NCBI GenBank assembly: GCA_900552975.1
Contig: UWSL01000087.1
Coordinates: 1 to 6,172 of the forward strand
DNA length: 6,172 nucleotides
Source of the DNA: an uncultured Mycoplasmatota bacterium
Lineage (GTDB): Bacteria; Bacillota_I; Bacilli_A; RF39; UBA660
Direction of reading: 5' to 3'
Part shown: positions 1-6,171 of the stretch, in pieces
Position numbering within the stretch: position 1 is the first letter of the stretch
How the letters are laid out: every line of letters begins with the position of its first letter
Position numbers and translations under genes: made by a program
Notes under the pieces: model-generated
Databases searched by the model: none
What the model was told of the DNA's origin: nothing
The model's input: only the letters and a program-made list of their open reading frames with translations

Positions 1-1
1 T

Positions 2-1012
2 TTAAAAAATTATAATGGCACTATTTTAGTTATAAGTCATGATATTGAGTTTCTAGATCAAATAACAACTCAAACGCTTTATGTTGATAAAACAACTCAT
101 CAAATGGAACTTTATCCTGGAAATTATGAAAAATATATGAAAATACGAAATGAAAGATTAAAAACACAAGAAAGAATATATGAAAAGCAATTAAAAGAAG
201 AAGAAAAGTTAAAGAATATTATAAATAAATATATTAGAGGCAATGAGAAAAAAGCGAAAATTGCGAAAGATCGTCAAAAAAAGTTGGCTAAACTAGAAGA
301 AAATAAGATTACATTAGAACAAAAGAAAAAATATACTAGATTTAAAATGGAAATTAATCATCCATCTGGTATAATTCCATTAAAAGTTGAAGATTTAAAA
401 TTTGGATATACTAATGATCATTTGCTATTTAAAAACCTTACTTTTGATTTAGAACGCGGGGAGAAATTTTTAATTGTAGGCGAAAACGGGGTTGGTAAAT
501 CAACTTTGTTAAAATTAATTATAGGGCAATTAAAACAAAAAGAAGGTAAAATTATCTTAAATGAGAAGTGTGAAATTGGCTACTATGCTCAAGAACATGA
601 GAATTTACGAAATGACCAAACTATTTTAGAAAATTTTAGTGAATTTAATTTAAGTATAAATAAATTGAGATCATTTTTAGGAAGTTTTTTATTTCATGGT
701 GATGATGTATATAAAAAGATATCATACTTATCACCTGGAGAACGAAGTCGTATTGCCTTAGCCAAACTTGCACTTTCAGGGGCAAATCTTCTAATACTAG
801 ATGAACCAACAAACCATCTAGATCCCGAAACACAAAAGATAATTGCAGAAACTTTTAAAGATTATGCTGGAACAATGTTAGTTGTTTCACATAATATTGA
901 ATTTGTAAATAATTTAGGGATTGAACGAATGTTAATGCTTCCAAGCGGGGAAATTAAGTATTATGATGCTAATATAGTTATGTATTATCATAATTTAAAT
1001 AATAGTAAATAA
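2..1012 (+). CDS. ABC-F family ATP-binding cassette protein, 5' end outside window
   Basis: The reading frame is open from base 2, so this is the C-terminal 336 residues of a longer soluble protein; the internal ATG at 104 is not the start. The fragment opens with the end of the first ATPase domain (H-loop VISHD, His13). A Lys/Glu-rich helical linker of about 75 residues follows, as in ABC-F proteins, and then a complete second domain: Walker A GENGVGKST (160-168), Q-loop Gln197, signature LSPGE (243-247), Walker B LLILDEPTNHLD (263-274, catalytic Glu268) and H-loop His297. There are no membrane segments. ABC-F proteins bind the ribosomal E site and act in translation, ribosome rescue or antibiotic protection; the sequence does not say which subfamily this is. 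No hairpin follows the stop, so some read-through into the next gene, 54 bases on, is possible. The family call is secure. Confidence 0.95.
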   Translation, partial: LKNYNGTILVISHDIEFLDQITTQTLYVDKTTHQMELYPGNYEKYMKIRNERLKTQERIYEKQLKEEEKLKNIINKYIRGNEKKAKIAKDRQKKLAKLEENKITLEQKKKYTRFKMEINHPSGIIPLKVEDLKFGYTNDHLLFKNLTFDLERGEKFLIVGENGVGKSTLLKLIIGQLKQKEGKIILNEKCEIGYYAQEHENLRNDQTILENFSEFNLSINKLRSFLGSFLFHGDDVYKKISYLSPGERSRIALAKLALSGANLLILDEPTNHLDPETQKIIAETFKDYAGTMLVVSHNIEFVNNLGIERMLMLPSGEIKYYDANIVMYYHNLNNSK

Positions 1013-1035
1013 GGATAAATTATTATATTAAGACG

Positions 1036-1063
1036 TGATATAATAAAAATAAAGATAGGAGGT
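1036..1063 (+). promoter_or_regulatory. Extended -10 promoter, short leader and ribosome binding site of the YitT-family gene
   Basis: A TG-A-TATAAT extended -10 lies at 1036-1044, followed by AGGAGGT at 1057-1063, three bases before the ATG at 1067. No good -35 hexamer sits 16-18 bases upstream, which fits an extended -10 promoter. The expected transcription start is near 1051, giving a leader of about 16 bases. The first 26 bases match the leader of the oxidoreductase gene on the other strand (4331-4356) at 24 positions. Confidence 0.7.
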
Positions 1064-1066
1064 TTT

Positions 1067-1945
1067 ATGAAAAGCAAGAAAAAATCACCGGTTATTTCGA
1101 TAATTTGGGATTATTTAATGATTACTATTGGAGCAGCTATCGCGGCATTGGCTCTTGAAGCAATTTTAGTTTCTAATTCAATATTAGATGGTGGAGTTAC
1201 AGGAATAAGTATTATTCTAAATTTGTTATTAAAATGGAAATTAAGTATTTGTATCTTTTTAATAAATATTCCTTTTATTTATATTGGTTTTAAAAATTTA
1301 GGCTGGAAATTTTTAGCTAAAGCTATATATAGTATTGTACTTTTTTCTATTTTATTAGAAGTATTTCATTCACTAGGAACAATTATAGATAATAAGTTAC
1401 TAGCTACTATTTACGGAAGTGCTTTATTAGGTATTGGTGTTGGCTTAGTTATTCGCTTCGGTGGATGCTTAGACGGCACAGAATCATTAGGAATCGTAAT
1501 CAGCAAGAATACTAATTTTTCAGTAGGACAATTTGTATTAGGCTGCAATGCTATTATATTTACTATTGCAGGCTTTTTCTTTGGGATCGACCGTTCCTTA
1601 TATTCCCTTCTAGCTTATTTTATTACAAGTAAAGTCGTAGATGAAGTTAGTGAAGGATTAGAAAAAGCCAAAGCTGCCATGATTATTACAGAAGATGGGG
1701 AAAAAATGGCAAAACAGATTTATAGTAAAATTGGTAGAACTGTGACTTTATTAGACGGAAATGGATTAATTTCAGGAGAAAAAGCTGTTTTATATTGTGT
1801 TTTAACGCGTATAGAAATTCCTCAATTAAAGAGAATCGTTACAGAAGAAGACCAATCTGCTTTTGTTACTATAACTGATGTATCTGAAATAATTGGGTCG
1901 CATATAAAATCTAATAAAAAATTAAAGAAGGATGTTGAATCTTAG
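1067..1945 (+). CDS. YitT family membrane protein (DUF161 and DUF2179)
   Basis: This is a 292-residue integral membrane protein of the YitT family, widespread in Bacillota and without an established transport substrate. Five or six hydrophobic segments fill residues 12 to about 190 (roughly 15-35, 58-75, 84-103, 112-130, 155-173 and 177-190). Two related glycine-rich motifs, DGGVTG (41-46) and GGCLDGTE (132-139), mark the duplicated halves typical of the family. Residues 200-280 form the soluble DUF2179 domain, including MIITEDGEKMAKQIY and a GRTVTLLDGNG stretch, thought to be a small ligand-binding or regulatory module. The length is normal and the gene intact. The start is fixed by AGGAGGT three bases upstream. 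It has its own promoter and is followed directly by a terminator, so it is probably monocistronic, apart from possible read-through from the ABC-F gene. Family assignment is strong; function is unknown. Confidence 0.93.
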   Translation: MKSKKKSPVISIIWDYLMITIGAAIAALALEAILVSNSILDGGVTGISIILNLLLKWKLSICIFLINIPFIYIGFKNLGWKFLAKAIYSIVLFSILLEVFHSLGTIIDNKLLATIYGSALLGIGVGLVIRFGGCLDGTESLGIVISKNTNFSVGQFVLGCNAIIFTIAGFFFGIDRSLYSLLAYFITSKVVDEVSEGLEKAKAAMIITEDGEKMAKQIYSKIGRTVTLLDGNGLISGEKAVLYCVLTRIEIPQLKRIVTEEDQSAFVTITDVSEIIGSHIKSNKKLKKDVES

Positions 1946-1951
1946 TAAACT

Positions 1952-1975
1952 AGACACAATCGTGTCTTTTTATTT
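1952..1975 (+). terminator. Rho-independent terminator after the YitT-family gene
   Basis: The arms AGACAC (1952-1957) and GTGTCT (1962-1967) pair across a four-base loop and run straight into TTTTTATTT. The stem is only six pairs, but its place seven bases after the stop codon and the T tract support it. The same arm sequence recurs in the terminator at 4401-4423. Confidence 0.7.
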
Positions 1976-2007
1976 GTAAAATCAAAAATATTTAAGTAAA
2001 ATATAAT
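1974..2007 (+). promoter_or_regulatory. Candidate promoter of the HD phosphohydrolase - PAP2 pair
   Basis: Two -10 candidates overlap here. TTGTAA (1974-1979) stands 17 bases before TAAAAT (1997-2002), and a perfect TATAAT lies at 2002-2007 without a partner -35 or TGn extension. Either places the transcription start between about 2009 and 2015. That makes the ATG at 2010 an unlikely initiator and favours the one at 2028. The -35 candidate overlaps the T tract of the preceding terminator. Confidence 0.45.
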
Positions 2008-2014
2008 ATATGGT

Positions 2015-2022
2015 AGAAGGTG
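2015..2022 (+). promoter_or_regulatory. Ribosome binding site that sets the HD phosphohydrolase start
   Basis: AGAAGGTG differs from AGGAGGTG at one base and ends five bases before the ATG at 2028. The in-frame ATG at 2010 lies upstream of it and has no ribosome binding site of its own. Confidence 0.75.
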
Positions 2023-2027
2023 TTTTT

Positions 2028-2597
2028 ATGTATAATAGTGTCGAAGAAGCTATTCACTTCATGGTGAAAGCTAATAAAGGACAAAAAAGAAAAAACGAAA
2101 ATATTGACAAATCATTTCATTCAATGTCAGTTGGAATGATGATAAAAAATACTACACAATCCGATGATGTAGTGGTAGCTGCAATATTACATGATATTAT
2201 AAAAGATACAGAATATGGTTATGAAGATATTGAAGAAAAGTTTGGAACTTTAGTAGCCGATATGGTCGCAGATTTATCTGAGGACATGGGACTTCCTAAA
2301 TGGATTGATAGAAAAAAAGATTATTTAAAACGTATTCGTAATAACGGAGATATAAATGTAATAAATATAATGGTTGCTGATAAATTACATAATTTATTAT
2401 CTGATTATGAATTATTTACAAAAATTGACGATAAGGTATGGAAATACTCAAAAGCTACTAAAGTAGAAAACGCTTGGTTTTATAAAGAGTGCTATAATAT
2501 TGCTAGAAAAAAGAAAGCAAATAACGTATTGTTAAAACGCTATAAAGAAATTTTAGAAATATATTTTGGTGAGATAGATGACGAAGACGAGAATTAA
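2028..2597 (+). CDS. HD-domain phosphohydrolase, (p)ppGpp-hydrolase (RelA/SpoT HD) type
   Basis: This 189-residue soluble protein matches the stand-alone hydrolase domain related to SpoT and MESH1. Visible motifs are the GQKRK turn (18-22), His31 in the HSMSVG helix, the HD pair His55-Asp56 in ILHDIIKDT, the EDIEEKFG segment (66-73), WIDRKKDYL (92-100) and Asp118 in VADKLHNL. His31, His55, Asp56 and Asp118 correspond to the family's four metal ligands, so Mn-dependent phosphohydrolysis is plausible. Two family positions differ: the AHxGQ motif reads ANKGQ (Asn16), and the catalytic Glu-Asp pair reads Lys59-Asp60. No synthetase or regulatory domain is present. The start at 2028 has a ribosome binding site five bases upstream; a start at 2010 would add six residues but lies before that site. 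The acidic tail overlaps the PAP2 gene by 20 bases, implying coupled translation. The substrate is uncertain: ppGpp, another nucleotide, or none. Confidence 0.85.
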   Translation: MYNSVEEAIHFMVKANKGQKRKNENIDKSFHSMSVGMMIKNTTQSDDVVVAAILHDIIKDTEYGYEDIEEKFGTLVADMVADLSEDMGLPKWIDRKKDYLKRIRNNGDINVINIMVADKLHNLLSDYELFTKIDDKVWKYSKATKVENAWFYKECYNIARKKKANNVLLKRYKEILEIYFGEIDDEDEN

Positions 2598-3204
2598 AAA
2601 AATATTATTAAGATTAACATTAATAATTTGTTTATTAATTTTCTTTTGGATGGTTTATTTATTGATAAATAATAAAACAAGTTGGATTGACAATCAAGGA
2701 TATTATATAGCTACACGATGGAAAAATGATAATATTACTACTATTTTTAAATTTTTATCATCTCTATGTAGCGTTTATTTTATTATATTTGTTTGTGCTT
2801 TGTCATTTCTATTTTTTAAAAATAAGAATAAATCTTGGTTAATACTATTTAATGTAGCTTTATGCTTATTATTAAATCAATTTTGTAAACATTTATTTTT
2901 AAGAAATCGTCCTATTGACATAAATCTTATTGTTGAAAAAGGTTATAGTTTTCCTTCAGGGCATTCAATGGTTAGTTTAGCATTTTATGGTTTATTCATT
3001 TACATTGTTTACAAAAGTAATTTAAATAAGTTTGTAAAATTTTTGTTAATAATGTTGTTAAGTACTATTATCTTACTGATTGGGGTAAGTAGGATTTATT
3101 TAGGTGTTCATTATACTAGTGATGTCATTGCAGGATTTAGTTTATCTTTAGCTTATTTACTTATGTATATTAATTTGATATATAAAAAGAATGTAATTAA
3201 ATAA
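2578..3204 (+). CDS. PAP2 family membrane phosphatase
   Basis: This is a 208-residue membrane protein with the complete type 2 phosphatidic acid phosphatase signature: K104-x6-R111-P112 (KHLFLRNRP), PSGH at 126-129, and SRxxxxxHxxxD at 171-182 (SRIYLGVHYTSD) with nucleophile His178, Asp182 and acid His129. About six hydrophobic helices (near 9-30, 57-80, 86-101, 130-145, 152-170 and 183-202) fit the family fold, with the active site facing outside. Such enzymes dephosphorylate phosphatidate, phosphatidylglycerol phosphate or undecaprenyl pyrophosphate; the sequence does not say which. The ATG lies inside the end of the HD gene, and GGTGAG (2568-2573) four bases upstream can serve as its ribosome binding site, so the two are probably co-transcribed and translationally coupled. 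The gene is intact and of normal length. Confidence 0.93.
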   Translation: MTKTRIKKILLRLTLIICLLIFFWMVYLLINNKTSWIDNQGYYIATRWKNDNITTIFKFLSSLCSVYFIIFVCALSFLFFKNKNKSWLILFNVALCLLLNQFCKHLFLRNRPIDINLIVEKGYSFPSGHSMVSLAFYGLFIYIVYKSNLNKFVKFLLIMLLSTIILLIGVSRIYLGVHYTSDVIAGFSLSLAYLLMYINLIYKKNVIK

Positions 3205-3237
3205 AAAAATTGTATTTTTAAAGATACAATTTTTTTT
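3203..3237. terminator. Bidirectional terminator between convergent genes
   Basis: A 13-base arm (3203-3215, A7 then TTGTAT) is the exact reverse complement of 3224-3236, leaving an eight-base loop. T tracts lie on both sides (3230-3237 on the + strand; the A run 3203-3209 read on the - strand). It overlaps the PAP2 stop codon and sits five bases beyond the stop of the convergent oxidoreductase gene, so it can serve both. Confidence 0.85.
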
Positions 3238-3241
3238 GACA

Positions 3242-4318
3242 TTAATTGTTTAAGTATTCTTCTAGGTTATTGCGACGATATGTTGGAGATGGCATTTGAC
3301 TAGTAGGTATAAACCCCGGTTTAGCATTTATAACATCTGGAATTCTGTTTACGACATCTGCACATGTTAATTCAACTGTAGCGGGTTGTTTAACTGTTAT
3401 AGTTGTTTCTGGTTCTCCTATAATTGTCCACTCATTAGTGTCAACTTCTTCCTTAGAATATACTTTACCTATACATTCAGCTTCTAAGATAATGCCCTCT
3501 TCTGTTTCAGCAGTTACAACAGCGCTCATTCCCGTTGCATCACCGGCTTTTATCGTCATATCTAGAGTTGTTGATAATAAATCTTCACTTGATGTTTGAG
3601 GAACACATTTCTGACTAGTTCTTTTGATGTGAAGATTTAGTTTATCAGCTAACCATCCAACAGTATTCCACATATATGAAGGTGCATATTCTCCTGATTC
3701 AATTATTTTTTGACGTTCTTCGTCTGACATCAAATCGATGGAAGCTATTTCGTGATCAAATTCTTCTAAAGTTAAGCCTGCTCCATGTGCTTTTGCTAAA
3801 GCAATTCCATAATCTTCGACATTATAAGATGAAGATCCTTTGATTTTGGCTATTTTATGAGTTGTTCCTGCTATTGTAGAAATAAGATTTCCCCAGAAAA
3901 CATCTTGGTATCCACAACCAGTTACAGTACATTGATTAGCTTTGGCTAAAACATCAATTTCATGCCATAAAGTTGGGTTAGAATTTTCTGCAAAGAAAGC
4001 TTCTTCACATGTGGTAACAACATTTACACCATTTTTAACACACGTTCTGATTTCGTTTCTTAAATCCTTTACTAAACTCATTGTAGTAATTATAGCTATA
4101 TCAGGTTTAGTCTCTTTAATAACATTATCTAAATCTGCAAGATCTCTTATTATTATATTTTTATTTTCACAACCTATAACTTGTGAAATATCAAGACCAA
4201 TTATTTTTTTATTTATATCAACTGCTCCGACAACAACTGCACCATGTTCATATACATAGCGCATTGTATACTTACTCATTTTGCCACAACCAACTTGTAA
4301 TACTTTTATTTTATCCAT
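3242..4318 (-). CDS. DapB-like NAD(P)-dependent oxidoreductase, similar to 2,4-diaminopentanoate dehydrogenase
   Basis: From the ATG at 4318 this is a 358-residue cytosolic protein. It opens with a Rossmann fold: strand KIKVLQVGCGKMS with the glycine loop at 9-15, then VVVGAVDIN (28-36), ending the second strand in the acidic residue expected at the cofactor pocket. DIAIITTMS (73-81) and VVTTCEEAF (100-108) are as in dihydrodipicolinate-reductase-like enzymes. GCGYQDVFWGNL (134-145) and the C-terminal NRIPDVINAKPGF (324-336) resemble the 2,4-diaminopentanoate dehydrogenase group, which is longer than true DapB (about 250-270 residues). No ornithine-degradation or lysine-synthesis gene is visible nearby, so the substrate is open. 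An in-frame ATG at 4330 directly abuts AGGAG (4331-4335) with no spacer, so 4318 is preferred. The gene has its own extended -10 promoter and is probably monocistronic. Confidence 0.8.
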   Translation of the reverse strand: MDKIKVLQVGCGKMSKYTMRYVYEHGAVVVGAVDINKKIIGLDISQVIGCENKNIIIRDLADLDNVIKETKPDIAIITTMSLVKDLRNEIRTCVKNGVNVVTTCEEAFFAENSNPTLWHEIDVLAKANQCTVTGCGYQDVFWGNLISTIAGTTHKIAKIKGSSSYNVEDYGIALAKAHGAGLTLEEFDHEIASIDLMSDEERQKIIESGEYAPSYMWNTVGWLADKLNLHIKRTSQKCVPQTSSEDLLSTTLDMTIKAGDATGMSAVVTAETEEGIILEAECIGKVYSKEEVDTNEWTIIGEPETTITVKQPATVELTCADVVNRIPDVINAKPGFIPTSQMPSPTYRRNNLEEYLNN

Positions 4319-4330
4319 ATTAAAATTCAT

Positions 4331-4356
4331 CTCCTATTCTTATTTTTATTATATCA
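4331..4356 (-). promoter_or_regulatory. Extended -10 promoter and ribosome binding site of the oxidoreductase gene
   Basis: Read on the - strand, TG-A-TATAAT lies at 4356-4348 and AGGAG at 4335-4331, twelve bases before the ATG at 4318. The transcription start should be near 4341, giving a leader of about 23 bases. No convincing -35 is seen. The AGGAG touches the ATG at 4330 with zero spacing, which argues against that codon as the start. Confidence 0.7.
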
Positions 4357-4400
4357 AATTCTTTACTTCATATTTATACAATTTAGTTATACTTTACAAT

Positions 4401-4423
4401 TAAAAAGACACTAATTAGTGTCT
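4401..4423 (-). terminator. Rho-independent terminator overlapping the 3' end of the AAA+ gene
   Basis: Bases 4406-4423 form a perfect 18-base palindrome (AGACACTAA / TTAGTGTCT) that folds as a seven-pair stem with a four-base loop. On the - strand it is followed by TTTTT (4406-4402). The hairpin contains the TAG stop codon and the last codons of the AAA+ gene, so the gene ends inside its own terminator. It isolates that gene from the oxidoreductase downstream. Confidence 0.8.
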
Positions 4424-5631
4424 GATAAGTCAACATTTTCTTCTTTAATTAAGTCAGCAAAATCTACTTTAAATTTTTCAATAGATTTTTTCTTGGCATC
4501 CTCATAAACATTTCTTGCATTACATACAGCTTTGTAGATGTGCTTAATACGACAAACATTTTCATTGTCAAATAAAGCATATGTAAAGGCATTAGATAAA
4601 ATAGTTAAGCAGATATCTGGATAACGTGATGATATTTCGTAAACTCTTTTATATTCGTCTGTCATATCAACAATGAAACGCATTATTCTTTCAATAACAT
4701 AACTAGTATATTCGAAATGAACACCTGTTTTGGCTTCTATTTTAGGATAAGTTCCCATTAGTATTTTTACACAAGTTTCTTGGTCAGCCTCAGCAACATC
4801 AATTTTTTGAAAACGTCTTAAAAAAGCACGGTCTTTAAGTATATATGACTCATATTCTTCGTCAGTTGTTGCACCAATCATTTTAATTTCTCCACGGTCT
4901 AAACCTGCTTTAAACATATTCGCAAAGTCAATTCCTGATTCTCCACCATTTTTATTTACTAAAACGTGGGTTTCATCTAAGAAAACGATTGTTTTTGGTT
5001 TACTAGCTAGCTCTTTTACTAATAAATCTACTCTACTTTCTATTTGACCATTTGACTCAGTTTTTCCCAAAAGTGAAGTGACATTCAACTTATAAATTTT
5101 ATAGCCTAGTAAAGCATTTGGAACTAAATGATTCTTAATACGATAAGCTACACCTTCAACAATAGATGTTTTACCAACACCAGCTTTACCTACTAATAAA
5201 GCACTTTTTTCTGGTGTTAATAAAGTCATTATAACTTGTTTTATTTCTTCATCTCGCCCGATTGATGGATCTGTAATATAATCACGTTCCGTTAATTCTT
5301 GACCATATCTTTCTAAAATACTTACAAAGTTTTGGTTTATAGGTTTAGTTTCTTCGTTTTCTTTTGATGAAGAAATTGAAGTTACGGGCGTATCTAAAAC
5401 CTCTATTTCATTTATTTTATCTTTTTTAGCCGATGCTTCTTCTAAAGGTTGATTAATATTTTCTATTGTATTTAATTCATTTTGGTTTTGATTTACGGGA
5501 TTAGTTGATTGTATATTTCCTACATTATTATTTACTATATCAGGTATATCTGGAAAATTAGTATTTTTTTTGTGTCCACCAACTTGATAGCTGACACGAC
5601 GTGGTTCTTTATTGTCAAATACTTCATTCAT
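4411..5631 (-). CDS. Single-domain AAA+ ATPase related to the first ATPase domain of ClpC/ClpB
   Basis: This 406-residue cytosolic protein has a low-complexity N-terminus (1 to about 100, rich in Asn, Gln, Glu and Ser, probably disordered) followed by one AAA+ module. [25 protein letters not shown] (106-130) is the usual entry to the Clp D1 domain. Walker A is GKAGVGKT (148-155), Walker [10 protein letters not shown] (214-222, Asp219, Glu220), sensor 1 GATT (253-256) and the arginine finger FLRRF (270-274). The ATPase core therefore looks intact. The Clp N-terminal repeats, middle domain and second ATPase domain are absent. At the pore loop, where Clp D1 domains have GTKYRGEFE, this protein has KTESNGQIE (190-198), without the aromatic residue. 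The helical C-terminus diverges from Clp proteins. The start at 5631 has AGGTGAT five bases upstream and an extended -10 promoter; an open frame extending upstream belongs to foreign sequence. Remodelling of an unknown partner is an inference. Confidence 0.85.
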   Translation of the reverse strand: MNEVFDNKEPRRVSYQVGGHKKNTNFPDIPDIVNNNVGNIQSTNPVNQNQNELNTIENINQPLEEASAKKDKINEIEVLDTPVTSISSSKENEETKPINQNFVSILERYGQELTERDYITDPSIGRDEEIKQVIMTLLTPEKSALLVGKAGVGKTSIVEGVAYRIKNHLVPNALLGYKIYKLNVTSLLGKTESNGQIESRVDLLVKELASKPKTIVFLDETHVLVNKNGGESGIDFANMFKAGLDRGEIKMIGATTDEEYESYILKDRAFLRRFQKIDVAEADQETCVKILMGTYPKIEAKTGVHFEYTSYVIERIMRFIVDMTDEYKRVYEISSRYPDICLTILSNAFTYALFDNENVCRIKHIYKAVCNARNVYEDAKKKSIEKFKVDFADLIKEENVDLSDTN

Positions 5632-5635
5632 ATGT

Positions 5636-5656
5636 ATCACCTGTTTAATTATATCA
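5636..5656 (-). promoter_or_regulatory. Extended -10 promoter and ribosome binding site of the AAA+ gene
   Basis: On the - strand, TG-A-TATAAT lies at 5656-5648 and AGGTGAT at 5642-5636; the ATG at 5631 follows five bases after AGGTGA. The leader would be only about ten bases, with transcription starting close to the ribosome binding site. This fixes the native start and shows that the frame continuing upstream of 5631 is not part of the gene. The AT-rich stretch 5657-5712 upstream contains A and T runs but no gene. Confidence 0.7.
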
Positions 5657-5712
5657 TGTAATTTCTGATAAATTTGGAAAAATAATATTTTTTTAGAAAA
5701 AAAATTAACAAA

Positions 5713-6171
5713 GTGATACCCCCCCCCGCCGTACTCAAACATTCCTATACTTTCCATAAGCTCGGTGGGGGTCTTGCCGTACCTTGAAATGCAGCCCTCG
5801 GTCTCGGACTTTGTTTCGCTGTTGTGGCACCATACGGGAGCGTGATATTTCTGCGCCAGAGCCGCTATCTGCTCCATTATTTCAAGGCTTGTGGTGTATT
5901 CGGCGTGAAAGCCCGGTTTGTAGGAAATAAGAGGGGAGATACTGTTGAGCTTAACATAATGCTCCTCCAGCAGCTTTGGTGACCCGCAGAAATTATTCAC
6001 CGCACCGCAGAACACACCTCTGAACCCCGTGTCGATGAACGCCTTTGCGGTCTGCTCGGGAGCTGAAAAATACATATCAAAGCAGGAGGTCGTGCCTCCC
6101 GACAGATATTCGCACACCGCAAGCTTTGTAAGGGTATAGCTATCCTCGGGCAAAAGCTTTGCTTCATTGGG
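5713..6171 (-). CDS. Amidohydrolase fragment (TrzA/AtzA - SAH/guanine deaminase type), truncated at both ends and foreign to the rest
   Basis: The frame is open to the right window edge and gives 153 residues: [20 protein letters not shown], then [53 protein letters not shown]. These match the middle of metal-dependent deaminases of the TrzA/AtzA family (S-adenosylhomocysteine, methylthioadenosine, guanine or chlorohydrolase members, about 430 residues). His in FHAEY and in CHNSET are family active-site positions. The N-terminal HxH metal motif and the C-terminal catalytic Asp region are outside or missing. Family resemblance stops at GGGGYH, where a Cys-Val would be expected, and the frame runs into AT-rich promoter DNA. 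The codons are G+C-rich (AAG, CTG, GGC), unlike every other gene here. Most likely it comes from another organism's contig joined by assembly error; a real insertion is possible but less likely. Confidence 0.8.
5719..5727. repeat. Run of nine C at the composition junction
   Basis: Nine C in a row on the + strand read as three GGG glycine codons on the - strand. The amidohydrolase family does have a Gly-rich GGGGYH motif here, so the run may be native to that gene. It marks the switch from about one-third G+C to more than half G+C. Confidence 0.9.

Noticed and set aside
104..106. ATG at 104 as the start of the ABC-F gene
   Set aside because: The same frame is open upstream to base 2 and encodes the VISHD H-loop of the first ATPase domain, so the gene begins outside the window.
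645..833. 62-residue open frame on the - strand
   Set aside because: It lies wholly inside the conserved second ATPase domain of the ABC-F gene, opposite the signature and Walker B motifs, and resembles no family.
2010..2012. ATG at 2010 as the start of the HD gene
   Set aside because: It lies three bases or fewer from the -10 candidate and upstream of the only good ribosome binding site, which serves the ATG at 2028.
3942..4259. 105-residue open frame on the + strand
   Set aside because: It is antisense to the Rossmann domain of the oxidoreductase, with no ribosome binding site and no recognisable domain; its Ser/Thr/Ile-rich product is typical of a shadow frame.
4328..4330. ATG at 4330 as the start of the oxidoreductase
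   Set aside because: It directly abuts AGGAG with no spacer; the ATG at 4318 has workable spacing and starts the conserved Rossmann strand.
1..5712. Mycoplasma-type genetic code with TGA as tryptophan, suggested by the low G+C
   Set aside because: All tryptophans in the native genes are TGG and no in-frame TGA is needed. TGA is also not used as a stop here (four TAA, two TAG), so the evidence is limited but favours the standard code.
4411..6153. A single 580-residue protein fusing an amidohydrolase domain to an AAA+ domain
   Set aside because: The linking residues (about 148-174) are translated promoter and leader DNA, the composition changes at 5713-5728, the upstream start is a TTG inside a frame open to the edge, and the AAA+ gene has its own ATG, ribosome binding site and -10.
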